Positions 20,550 to 32,400 of a stretch of 64,000 nt of DNA are shown here, piece after piece. The stretch is taken from positions 43,899,500-43,963,499 of the forward strand of contig OY987302.1 of assembly GCA_963920635.1 (NCBI GenBank), written 5' to 3'. The notes under the pieces were generated by a model, which was given only the letters and a program-made list of their open reading frames with translations, was not told the DNA's origin and did no database searches. The translations under genes and the position numbers were made by a program. Source of the DNA: Pseudeuparius sepicola. Lineage: Eukaryota; Arthropoda; Insecta; Coleoptera; Anthribidae. Position 1 is the stretch's first letter. Every line of letters begins with the position of its first letter.

Positions 20550-21699
20550 GTAGTTAGCAACCTCAAAGATGAAGTTTAAACGGAAATAATTTCTTCATTT
20601 CATATAAGTAAAGGTGTTTCCTTCTGTTACTTCGACAAAAAAAAATCCGAACTAATTTCTCCTGCTTTTGCTTACCACACACTACATATACAGGGTGGTC
20701 CAAACTTTATCAGCAATAGATACTTTAAAAACTGGTAGAAAATTTAAAAAAAGGAGATTTTTTCATATAAACATGTATCGAAATCTTAGCGGTTTTCGAT
20801 ATACAAAGTTCAATTTTTTCGCAAGTTTTCTCTTTTATTTTTCCTAAAAGAAGGCAGTTAAGGCAAACACATTTGGTATAGTTTCGACACTCATTAAATT
20901 CTATAAATTAAAAGTAATTCAGCCCATCTACTTCAACCAGTGCCGGAGAGACGAGAGTCAACCATAATATTTTTTAATAAAAAAATGGTACGCTACTGAA
21001 AAGCACAGAAAATATACGCTGCGCGGACAGAAGTGCCAGTAGCATCGGGCTCGTAAAATATGTATAGCACACCGAAACTTGGTTTTGCCTTGGCCTAACA
21101 GATAGCGCTCGGATGCAGAATCGTTCGATTTTTAAAACCGTAAAATGCCCTCCGCTAAAAGTCACCGCTAGAGGCGCCAGCAGTCAGCTGAAGAGCCTAA
21201 CCGTGATGCCGGTGGTTTAGGAATAAAGGTTTCATAAACGCTGTCTATGCTGGCGACCGCTTTCGGTCATCAAAATCTATTTCCCGGCAGATGGTCAGAG
21301 GCCTCGAACTATACGAAATAATAGTGGGATTTATTATTTGCTTCGTCTTTGCAGAAGTCGTATGACGTATACTAAGTTTTACAGAGAGCTTCAGAGCTAA
21401 TCATTATCTAATTAAAATATACGAAGATGTTACAAATAATATATTTTATTCCTGCCTATTTTATTTACTAATTACCTATACACTTAGTATACGGTAAATA
21501 TTTGTTCTACAAAGTAGAAAATATGTACAGGTTGTCAATGATGCCAAATTTATCGGTTTTACTATTTAATTTTGGGACTAACTGAATACTTGTTGCATAT
21601 TAAATTTATCATTTTAATCACTGTTTCCAAATGTTTTTTTTTCTATACCTATAAGTATTTTTGTATTATTGAAACATTCATTTGATATCATGATATCCC

Positions 21700-22960
21700 C
21701 GCAAGGACGTTCCTAATCATTCCAAATGCACGAATTCGTGGTTGAAGAAAATTGTTGGGCGAAAACTACCTCCACTACCCCTTAAAGAAAAAAAATGACA
21801 ACTTTCATAGTACGATTTTTAGCTAATGATTCCAGATGTTCAAATTCGTGCTTTAAAAAAATTGTTGGGCAAAACTATCCCCAGCACCGCCCTTTTAGGA
21901 AAAAAAATGATCACTTTATTGTCGGATCCTCGCCGATTTTAGAAAGGACGTTCGTAATGATTCCAGATGCACTAAATCGTGGTTGAAAAAAATTTCTTGT
22001 GCGAAAAACTACCCTCCAGCACCCCTTTAAGAACAAAAATAATAACTTCATTGTCGGATCCTCGCCAATTTTAGCAAGGAACGTTCCTAATGATTCCAGA
22101 TGCGCGAATTCGTAGTTGAAAAAATTTGTTGTGCGAAAACTACCCCCACTACCCCTTAAAGAAAAAAGATAACTTTCATGGTACGATTCCCACCGTTTTT
22201 AGCAAGGACGTTCCTAATGATGCCAGATAATGCACAAATCTGTACCTACTTTAAAAAAGTTGTTGGTCGGAAACTACCCCCAGCACTCCTTTAAAAAAAT
22301 TGTAACTTCATTATCGGATCCTGGCCGATTTTAGCAAGTACGTTTTTAATGACTAGAGTCATGAATTCGCGGTTGAAAAAATTTCTTGTGCGAAAACTAA
22401 GTATATATACCCTCAGCACCCCTTTAAAAACAAAAATGATAACTTTATTATTGGCCGATTTTAGCAAGTACGTTCTAAATGATTCTAGATTCACGAATTC
22501 GCGGTTGAATCTAGATGCGCGAATTCGTGGGTGAAAAAATTTGTTGGGCATAAACTACCCCCCCACTACCCCTTAAGGAAAAAAAGGAAAATTTCATGGT
22601 ACGATTCCCACCGTTTTTAGCAAGGACGTTCCTAATGATTCCCGATGCACAAATTTGTACTTTAAAAAAATTGTTGGGTGAAAACTACCCCAGTACCCTT
22701 TTAAAAAAATTATAACTTCATTGACGGATCCTGGCCGATTTTAGCAACTACGTCCTTATATTATAATGACTCTAGATTCACGAATTCGCGGTTGAAAAAA
22801 ATTCTGGTGCGAAAACTACCCCCAGCACCCCTTTAAGAACAAAAATGATAACTTATATTGTCGGATTCTCGCCAATTTTAGCAAGGACGTTCGCAATGAT
22901 TCCAGATGATGCACAAATTCGTGGTTAAAAAAATTTTTGGGCGAATAATACCCCCAACAT
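21700..22960 (+). repeat. Satellite array, direct orientation (about ten units, ~128 bp)
   Basis: Units repeat the order: AAGGACGTTCCTAATGATTC, then ACGAATTCGTGGTTGAAAAA, then GGGCGAAAACTACCCCCA, then ACTTTATTGTCGGATCCT and GCCGATTTTAG. Unit starts lie near 21703, 21822, 21945, 22081, 22205, 22340, 22468, 22622, 22748 and 22886. Units are diverged by about 10-20% with indels. There is no coding frame. Confidence 0.9.
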
Positions 22961-24440
22961 ACCCTTCAAAAAACGACAATAATCAAATTAAAAAAATCAA
23001 TTCGGGGTGGAAGGGGGTAGTTTTTGCCCCGCAAATGTTTTCAACACGGATTCGTGAAATAAGCAACATAGTGATTGCATTTTCAAAAAACGACAATAAT
23101 CAAATTAAAAATAAACTTCCGGTCCGGGGGTGACGGGTCACGGATTCGTGAAATAAGGGATATAGTGAATGTCTTTTCAAAAAACGACAATAATCAAATT
23201 AAAAACAAACTTTCTGGGGTGGGAAGGGGTAGTTTTTGCCCCGCAAATGTTTTCAACCACACATTCGTGAAATAAGGAATATAGTGATTGCATTTTCAAA
23301 AAACGACAATAATCAAATTTAAAACAAACTTTCTGGGGTGGGAAGGGGTAGTTTTTGTCCAATAAATGTTTTCAACCAAGGATTCGTGAAATAAAGGATA
23401 CAGTGAATATTAGTGAATGTCTTTTCAAAAAACGGCAATAATCAAATTAAAAATAAACTTTCGGGGTGGGAAGGGGTAGTTTTTCCCCGTAAATGTTTCC
23501 AACCACGGATTCGTGAAATAAGGGATATAGTGAATGTCTTTTCAAAAAACGACAATAATCAAATTATTCTGGGGTGGGAAGGGGTAGTTTTTGCCCCGCA
23601 AATGTTTTCAACCACACATTCGTGAAATAAGGAATATTGTGATTGCATTTTCAAAAAACGACAATAATCAAATTTAAAACAAACTTTCTGGGGTGGGAAG
23701 GGGTAGTTTTTGCCCCATAAATGTTTTCAACCAAGGATTCGTGAAATAAAGGATACAGTGAATATTAGTGAATGTCTTTTCAAAAAACGACAATAATCAA
23801 ATTAAAAATAAACTTTCGGGGGTGGGAAGGGGTAGTTTTTGCCCCGTAAATGTTTCCAACCACGGATTCGTGAAATAAGGGATATAGTGAATGTCTTTTC
23901 AAAAACGACAATAATCAAATTAAAAATACGCTTTCGGGGGTGGGAAGGAGTAGTTTTTGCCCCGTAAATGTTTTCAACCACGGATTCGTGAAATAAGGGA
24001 AATAGTGAATGTCTTTTCAAAGAACGACAATAATCAAATTAAAAATAAACTTTCGGGGGTGGGAAGGGGTAGTTTTTGCCCCGTAAATGTTTTCAACCAC
24101 CGATTCGTGAAATAAGGTAGGTATATAGTAATGCCTTTTCAAAAAATGACTAAATAATCGTCTCAAAAACAATATCTCTGGTGAAGGGGGTAGTTTTTTC
24201 CTGACAAATTTTTTCAACCGCTAATTTGTGCATCTGGAATCATTTGGAACGTCGTTGTTAAAAACGGCGCAGATAATCGGACCAAGAATAATGTAGTTAT
24301 TATTTCGTTCCTTGAGGGGTGCAGGGGTGGTTTTTGCGCAGTAATTTTTTTCAGCCACGGATTCGTAAAATATTGAATGCCCTTTCCAAAAACGACGAAA
24401 AAAATAAATCTCTTGAGGGAAGAATTCTACAGTTACTGCT
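22960..24440 (-). repeat. Satellite array, inverted orientation (about eleven units, ~120 bp)
   Basis: Units contain TTTTCAAAAAACGACAATAA, then GGGGTGGGAAGGGGTAGTTT, then TTTTCAACCACGGATTCGTG and AATAAGGGATATAGTGAAT. Reverse-complemented, the CACGAATCCGTGGTTGAAAA and AAAACTACCCC blocks match the core of the array at 21700-22960. The last two units (24180-24440) look more like the first array's subtype in reverse. The several ORFs here are translations of the repeat and not genes. Confidence 0.9.
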
Positions 24441-24671
24441 GACAGCGTCACTGTTAACCTTGGATTCTAAATGGGCAAGCTCATTTTATTAAAGATCTTC
24501 TCTTTATTTTTATAGTTCGGTAAAACCACCGACTGTTTGCACAATCCGGCAACGCCGCTTTCGGATGCTTTTTTCCTAGCGTGCTGCCGCCTAGTATTGA
24601 GTAATGAAAATACCACGGCCGTCAAGGCAGAACTATGGAAGAATTCTTCTATAGACACTGCTGAAAGCCAG

Positions 24672-24701
24672 GGGAAGCCGGCTTTCGAGAGCCGGCTTCC
24701 T
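24672..24701. repeat. Perfect GC-rich hairpin
   Basis: GGAAGCCGGCT and AGCCGGCTTCC pair perfectly around a 6-nt loop. It looks like a bacterial terminator, but it lies inside the right half of the 4.8-kb transposable element, so a bacterial origin is unlikely. Confidence 0.6.
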
Positions 24702-24775
24702 TTCGGGCTGCCAAATAATTACATTGTGTGGAACTTCTGTCCGCGTAGCGTATATTTTCTGTGCTGAAAAGTATT

Positions 24776-25290
24776 TTTTTTGCCTTCGCTAAGTTTTCCA
24801 ATCAATCATAACAAAAAACTATTCTTGACTTTTTTTTGAAAAATATACCGTTTTTGATAAATTCACTTTTGTGCGTTTTAATTTTTTTAGCAGAAGAAAA
24901 TCCAAGTAGGTTTAAGCTTTCGAAATTTTGCACACCTACTGAGTTTTTAATTCCGAACAATTTTCCTTAATAACATTTTGCCGTAAGGCCTACCTAAAGC
25001 CTACTTTACTGGTGGGAAAAATTAGATTTTTTTAAATTCCATAGGACACATCGACACATGATTCGTAGAATCTAGAAACCTTTTTGTAGGTTTTAGAACC
25101 AAATATTATTAAGGAAAGTTGTTCTTATTTAAAAACTCAGTAGTACTTTGATTTTCTTCTGCTAAAAAAATTAAAACGCACAAAAGTGAATTTTTTAAAA
25201 ACGGTACATTTTTCGAAAAAAAAAAATCAAGAATAGTGTTTTCTTACAATTTATTGGAAAATTTAGTGAAGGCAAAAAATATTACTTTTC
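24776..25290. mobile_element. Palindromic element nested in the 4.8-kb transposon
   Basis: The left part (GCCTTCGCTAAGTTTTCCAA, AACTATTCTTGAC, CACTTTTGTGCG, TTTAGCAGAAGAAAATC) is mirrored by the right part (AAAATTTAGTGAAGGC, TCAAGAATAGTG, CGCACAAAAGTG, GATTTTCTTCTGCTAAA). The whole ~515 bp can fold back. A relative with the same inner landmarks lies at 31380-32187. Confidence 0.75.
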
Positions 25291-25513
25291 CAGTGGCATC
25301 CCAGTTTTTTATTAAAAAATATGATGGTTGACCAAATATGTTTGCCTTAGCTGTCTTCCTTCAGGAAAAATAAAAGAAAATTTGAAAAAAAAATAACTTT
25401 GACACATCGAAAACCGTTAGGATTTCAATACATGTTTATGAGAAAAAGTCTCCTTTTTAGAAATTTTCTAGCAGTTTTTAAAGTATTGCTGATAAAGTTT
25501 GGACCACCCTGTA

Positions 25514-25668
25514 TACTTTACTAATTCTACTGTTTTTCTGCGAATTGATTTTCCCGAATACACCTCTGACTTCTATTCCCCCAATATGGCGTCAAGGTCA
25601 TTGAATTTGACTGCTAATATATTCTGTAAATCTAGGTTAGACTGCTAGTTGTTTTATATGCTCTGCTA
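25514..25668. mobile_element. MITE, family 'CAGAGCATATAAAAC', right half
   Basis: It begins at CTTTACTAATTCTACTGTTT directly after the 4.8-kb element and runs to the family right end TTGTTTTATATGCTCTG. The matching left remainder is the GCTTACCACACACTACATA just before 20689. The 4.8-kb element is therefore inserted into this MITE. Confidence 0.75.
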
Positions 25669-25734
25669 AATAAATATCTCAGAAAAATGTTTTTTTATTT
25701 TTCTGAGGCTAATATAGCCAAAAAAATGAATCTA

Positions 25735-25832
25735 TTTGACAGAATCTATTCCCAAATGGCGGCTGCGCGAACAGGTGCGCGGAATTTTCGCGACATGTAA
25801 GAAAAACTGATGGTTGTTTAATATGCACTGGT
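25735..25832. mobile_element. MITE, family 'CAGAGCATATAAAAC', internal fragment
   Basis: A short fragment of the family (GACAGAATCTATTCCCAAAT to CGGAATTTTCGCGACATG) is followed by unrelated sequence up to the next, complete copy. Confidence 0.6.
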
Positions 25833-26236
25833 CAGAGCATATAAAACAACCAGCAGAACCACTTTCCATGGCGGGAAAATTCTGCGCACCTGTTCGCGCA
25901 GCCGCCATGTGGGAATAGATTCTGTCAAATTCATGCAGTGTCGGGGCGATTGGGTAGTTCTTTTTTGGGTGTATGAGAGGTATTACAGTGCCGTGGAGTG
26001 TGCTTTTTGTAAATTGCTTTTTGCTAGTATCTTTAAATAAAGAATCTCAGGAAGGAGTAAAAGCTGCCTTACCACACACTATATACTTTACTAATACTAC
26101 TCTGTATTTCTGAATTGATTTTCCCGACTACACCTCTGACTTCTATTCCACCAATATGGCTCAAGGTCATTGAATTTGCGGATGATTTCTCAAGAATAAG
26201 TAATACTGCTGGTTATATTTTATATGCGCTGCACTG
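25833..26236. mobile_element. MITE, family 'CAGAGCATATAAAAC', complete copy in ZCCHC7 5' flank
   Basis: It runs from CAGAGCATATAAAACAACCA to the inverted right end (CTGGTTATATTTTATATGCG). GCACTGGT flanks it on both sides (left ends ~25832, right begins ~26236), a 7-8 bp target duplication. The interior contains AATAAAGAATCTCAGGAAGG, also found at the isolated fragment near 37405. It is non-coding and sits about 260 bp upstream of the ZCCHC7 start codon. Confidence 0.85.
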
Positions 26237-26492
26237 GTTCCATGTTCCACCATAGACAAAGGAATATAATTTATTCATTTCTCTATGGTTTCCAACCTAA
26301 CCTTACTTTTCGCCACGAAAAAACAATTCTTTTGTCTAAAGGTCTATGCCTTATCACTCCCTCTAGTCTTGCATTTCCAAAATATTTTGTTTTCAAATTT
26401 TAATAAAAGTTGAAAATGAGGATTACCACGTGCCGTACCTTTTATATTCAAGATTGTTTGGATTGAATGCAGGTGTTCTGCAGTAGGCAGAT

Positions 26493-29400
26493 ATGTTGGT
26501 GAGTAGTTGCAAAGCATTACAGTGTCTGGTCTTATTATAAATATTCTTACATTTTAGTCGGATGGTTTTGATTTGGAAGATCTTGAAGCAAGGTTGTATG
26601 GTCAAGTGTTTCATGTTAATGCTGATGAGGTACTCCCAACACTTAGTAGTCCTGTAGTGTCAACAGTGAACATCGCAGTTCCATTATCATTACCAGACAT
26701 TGCTCCACAGTCAACTGCCGAGACTACCACTATTAAAAAAGGCTACAAGCCAAGATATTATGAGCCAGTAATTCATACAACCTCGACTACACCTAATTCC
26801 GGTAACGACGACCAAGGGTTTTTTATTCATAAATCGGGGGACACAAATTTGATATATGAGAAACAGACGATACCTGTCGAGCAAAGACCAACACGTTCAT
26901 GTTTAAATAACATAACTGTTAATCAGTACACTTATTCACCTTTAGTAGTAAATCAAACGCCTCCTCCACAACCATACAAATATTTTGAAAGCTGGTTCAG
27001 AAAAAGTCAGTGTCTTCAAAATACAAGAGATCGGCGCAAAGCGGCTAAAGAAATGAGACAAAAAAGAAAGGCGCAACGTTCGTCGAAAAGACTACCAAAA
27101 CAAGTCATTTTGGTGTCCGATGAAAGCGACTGTGAAGTGGAAATTGTCAGGTCTGATGAACCTGGAAAGAAAAATAATAATCGAAAAGTAGAAACCTCAA
27201 AAGCTGATCTGCAAGAAGATGATGATCCAGATGCGATCGTTTATATAGAGCCACCACCTGTCCCATTAGTAACCATTGATAGCGATGAAGAAAATGACAA
27301 TGGAAAGGTTGGTGATGAAAATCAAAAGGCTGATGATAAATCACTGGAAAAAAATATAGTTACAGAGCCAATTAATACAACTAAAAGCCCAGATTTATTA
27401 TTCACGCCAGAGTCAACGAATGATTTCATTGACCATACAGGAATTGAAACTAATTCTCAACACAGGTTTAATTTTAGCTTGCATGGCACTGATTTCTGCC
27501 AAACGGTCAATGAATTCTTACGACCTGCTAATCCAGATACTTGCGAAACAGAGAGTAGTTGCAGCACTTCGGATTGCACCCGAGACTTCAATAATTCTTC
27601 AAAAACTGCAGTGTTTAGTGAAGTTGACTTTCCCAAAGAGGATTTATTTTCCGAACAAAATTTAGAACGTTTTGGGACCTTTATTACTCCTAAAAGAGTG
27701 CCGATGAAGCGTAGTGGTTCTGAAGCAGCAAAAGAAAAACAATCAAAGATATGTAAGACTCAAGTTTCAAATGCCAAAGTTAGCGATAGCAGTGAAAGTG
27801 AAAATGAGCATGAATTTACAAATGACAAAAACCCAAAAAGATTGCCAACACTATCATCAATTCCAACAGAAGATACTTTAAACAGCGATAAATCAGACAT
27901 TCAAGGCAAAAGTGTTGAAAAGAAGAAATATAAAACCAGAAAGCAATTGAAAAGAAAAGAAAGCAACAATGAAGAAGGCCAAGAAAGTGGTGTTTCGAAT
28001 GTTGTAACTTCTGATAAAATAATTACTGAAGTCCTTGATAACGCCTTAGATAAGGCAGAATTAAGTTTCAAGTCTGATAGTGAAAAACAACAAATGAAAT
28101 TAGATACATCTGAGCCTAAGAAAAAAAAGAAGAAAGCTAGATTAACTAAGAAGGTTCGTAAAAGTTCCCAAGTAGATTCACAAACGCACAGCGTAGAAAA
28201 TGAAACTGATCAAATATCCGAAAAATATACAAATGGTAACATAGAAAACGATTCTTCATTGACCTCTACATTTCCATCAGAAGATATTAACAAAATAGAA
28301 TCTGATATTGAGAAGAACAGAAAGAGAAAAAGCAGCAAAAGTTCAGAAGGGGATTCAGAACTTGAGATTGATATTAAAAGGGATAAATCTATTACAAAAC
28401 ATGATCCTACTTTGTCAAATATCAATGTAGAAACTTTAATTGAGCCTTCAATTGAGATTTCAACTTCACACGAAAATGATCCCGAAACGAGTCAGTGCTC
28501 AACTATTGCAGAATTTGTTTCTGAATATGAAATTGACCAGTCAATTACTGAAACTTATATTACTACAGTGACTGCGCCTGCTGTAGACGTCTCCCAAGAC
28601 CCAATTTTTTCTCCACCATTAGAAGTTTCAGTAATTTCTGATCATTGCTCTGATTCGGATGAATTTATTGTAGTCGATGAGGACGAGTTAATAGATGTAG
28701 AAAATATAGAAAATAGCATACCTGATTCATCTGAGTCGGATCGGGACTTTAGTGATCTCACTAATGTTGGTGTCAATATTGAGCTGGCAAACACTGTTTC
28801 TGCTGAGTCTAGTTCTGAAGCTCAAGGGACTTTTTATGCTCATTCTGAGTTTACCACAAAGCCAAATGAATTTGACCTAGAGGTTCTTTGGGACAAAATG
28901 TCTGGTAAGTGGGACACTAACCTTGCTATAGGTACTCATCTTTCCGAATAAGCCAACCCCAGAATTGACATATTGGTAATTTACGAGGTACCTACCTATA
29001 GTATATTCACATTTATACCATTGATCTTTTGCCTACCATAAATCGATTATTATCCCTTTGACCATAAAATGACTCAAATTTCGGACAGGCTCGGATTTTA
29101 CCTGCAACCATAACTCATAGAGTGTGTCCCCAGATGAGGTACCGCACTCTTGTAAAGTTTCTTATATTTGATTTGACGAGAAAATTCATTTATGATAAAA
29201 AGTTTTGCTTGTTCTTAAAATAAGATTGGCATGGAAAAAGTTAAAATTACTTATACTGGGTGACCAGAAAATTGAAAAAACTTTAATTAACATAAGAGTA
29301 AACTGTCTCTATTTGTAGAGTTAGTGAAAAAAGTTATAAAGAAAATTTGTTCAGCATGGTAAGTTACGTACCTAAGTACGTGTACAAAATTTCAGAGTTA

Positions 29401-32400
29401 GGCCTACTTTGATTTTTTTATTTTTTTTTATTGTTTTTCTTTGATTAAATGGTTTTCTGTAAATGGTATGACAAAACTGTATTAACAAAAGTTACCCAGA
29501 ATGGAAAACTGCGCCTGATGACAAAATTTAAAAATTCTATGCCTACTTTGTATTTTGGAAAATATTGGAAGAAAATCAAAGTAGGCCAGGATTGTCAAAG
29601 TTTTTTCATCGTACAAAGTTTAATTCTCTGAGTAACTTTTGTTAATACAGTTTTGTCCGAGGTTTTGTCATACTATTTACAGAAAAACATTTACTCAAAG
29701 AAAAACAAGAAAAAAATCAAAGTAGGCCTTACACTTTGAAATTTTGTACGCCTAAAGTAACTTAACATGCTGAAAAATATTTCTTTATAACTTTTTTTAG
29801 TATCTCTACAAATAGAGGCAGTTTACTCTTATGTTAATTAATGTTTTTTCAATTTTCTGGTCCCCCAGTATAAGCAGAGCATATAAAACAATCAGCAGTA
29901 TAACTCCCTATGGCGGGAAAATTCTGCGCACCTGTTCGCGCAGCCGTCATGTAGGAATAGATTCTGTCAAATGGATGCAGTGCCGGGGCAATTGGGCAGT
30001 TCTTTTTTGGCTGTATGCGAGATATTACAGTGCCGTGGAGTGTGCTTTTTTGTAAATTGTGCTTTGTGCTAGTTACTTTAAATAAAGAATCCCAGGAAGG
30101 AGTCAAAGCTACTTGTGCTTACCACACACTATATATTTTACTAATCTAATACTACTCTGTATTTCTGAATTGATTTTCCGACTACACCTCCGACTTCTAT
30201 TCCCCCAATATGGCTCAAAGTCATTGAATTTGCGGATGATTTCTCAAGAGTAAGTTATACTGCTGGTTGAATTGAATGAATTACTACTAATAACACAAAC
30301 AAGAACAACACAGATAACGGTAAAACTCACGAAATGTACAAAACCCGTGAATATTTTCACTGCCCAAAGTTTGACGCACCATAGACACTGTCGCAAGTAG
30401 ATGATTATACCAAAATACCAAAATGAAAGTGTTTCCATGATGTTTGAAATTATTATTAAAATGAGTTGTAGTCATAGTTATTTTTATTTGTAGCGGTATA
30501 ATCGTGATTGTAGTAGGGTTTTTATTTTATTATGTTCTTCTTTTCGTATCACTTGGGTATCTTTTCACATCATAAATCAATGAGTGACGTCATTAACTAG
30601 TTGAGACACATATACCAATGTTATACCCATGGTTAACAGAAAATTCCTAGGGATTTTGTGGAGAATGTCATCGGACAAGATCAGGACTTCTTACAGTAAT
30701 CGGGGTATACCCCATCTGGGGACACACTGTATATATAGATACAAATAAATGTTTGAAGATTGGTTTGAACATCGTGTTTTGAGGTTATGTTTAAGCCGAC
30801 CCTGCACCCAGTAAAATATTGTACCTATACACAATGGGGTCTTATCAGGTAGTTGATTTATTTCAGAAAGGTCAAAGGTATAAATGTGAATATACTATAA
30901 TTTAGTTCATACCAACTGACATTTTGTCACTTAATGTTAGGGGCCTCAGGACCATATTTCATTTTTTGTCACAATTTTGTGTTTGCACCACGAAACTCAG
31001 AAATATATTGCAGTTTTTTGTTTTTTTTGTCTGGGCACCTAGGTCAAACCAAGACAAAAATAAATTGGTATCATTTCAATTCGACTTTTTGCAAACATTT
31101 GGAAATTCAGCTTACCCAATACGCCCTAATATATGTCCCTAATTTTTCCTGTGAATCCATTTAGTCTAGTTTAGTAAATATTAAAACGAGCTATCAACGT
31201 CTGAGTGATTCGCCGAGATGGCAATATGTCATGTGGGAAGACCCGATTCAATTTCAATCAATAAACTTCCAACCCTTGTCTTGTCACTTGGCTGTCCCCC
31301 AGCAGTCATATTTACAGTTAGATGCAAAATGTTCGAGCATTTTCAGCACGCACCAGAATAAACGACATATGAAGGCTTTTTATTATAGCTGAAGGATCAG
31401 CTCGTTTCAAAGACCATTTTTGAAAACTCGAAAATTCATTTTTGTGAGTTTTAAATTCTTTAGCAGAAGAAAAACAAAGTAGATCTAGGCTATCGAAATT
31501 TTCCACACCTACTCGCTTTTTAATATCGAACAATTTTCTTTAATAACATTTTGTCATAAAACCTCCAAAAAAGGGTTTCTAGATTCGAAAAATCATGTGT
31601 CTTGGGAATAAAAAAAACTAATTTTTCGCACCAGTAAAGTGGCTTTTATGCTGGTTTTACGCTAAAATGTTATTAAGGAAAGTTGTTCAGAATCAAAAAC
31701 TCAGTAGTGTGCAAAATTTCAAAAGCCTAGACCTACTTTGAGTTTCTTCTGCTAAAAAATTTAAAACTCAAAAATGAATTTTTTAAAAATGTTTTTTTTT
31801 TCTAAAATAAGTAAAGAATAGTTTTTTCTTCTAATTGATTGTGAAACTTGGTAAAGGCAAGAAAATATTACTTTTCCAGTGGCGTACCATTTTTTTTACT
31901 AAAAAATATTATGGTTGACCCCTGCCTCTACGACACTGGTAGAAGTAGCCAGGTCAAATTATTTTTAATTTACTTCATTTAATGTATGTCTAAACTGTAC
32001 CAAATATGTTTGCCTTAGCTGTCTTCCTTTAGGAAAAATAAAAGGAAACTTGAACAAGAAAATTGAAATTGGTGCCCTGTATAACGAACACTGATAGGAT
32101 TTCGATACATGTTTACATGAAAAATCTACTTATTTTGACATTTTCTATCTCTAAATTATGCAGGTAAAAGTTGGACCAACCTGTATAAGGCCACTAGTAA
32201 AGTGATGGTATTGGTTGCAGCATGGAATTTTTGCAAATGTTCAAAATGTTTGTTCGTTGTAAATTGTAGCTCTAAATTTATTCCCTACATTTTAGAAACC
32301 AACACAAATATATAATAATGAAAAAGCAAAACCTTTTTATTTATACATGCTTTTTCCCGTCACTATCCTAGTATATATCATTGAAAAATATGACTTCTAA

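Larger units (their letters stand above)
20689..25513. mobile_element. 4.8-kb TACAGGGTGGTCC-ended element carrying satellite arrays
   Basis: The left arm from 20689 (TACAGGGTGGTCCAAACTTT) is inverted at the right end (AAAGTTTGGACCACCCTGTA, ends 25513). The arms extend about 300 bp, with shared landmarks ACATGTATCGAAATC, GGCAGTTAAGGCAAACA and ATAATATTTTTTAAT. Further inward, ACAGAAAATATACGCTGCGC (~21005) pairs with GCGTAGCGTATATTTTCTGT (24742). A palindromic element at 24776-25290 has split the right arm, and satellite arrays fill 21700-24440. The right arm abuts CTTTACTAAT-type MITE sequence, so this element sits inside a CAGAGCATATAAAAC MITE. No transposase is seen. Confidence 0.8.

Noticed and set aside
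21700..24440. CRISPR-like repeat array
   Set aside because: Units are ~120 bp, diverged, contiguous and without unique spacers or cas genes; they are satellite DNA.
24672..24701. Bacterial terminator or contamination
   Set aside because: The hairpin lies inside an insect-type transposon whose arms continue on both sides, and no bacterial genes surround it.
28905..28951. Continuation of the ZCCHC7 frame past exon 2 to a stop at 28951
   Set aside because: A consensus donor G|GTAAGT at 28905 joins in phase to the zinc-knuckle exons; the extra codons are intronic.
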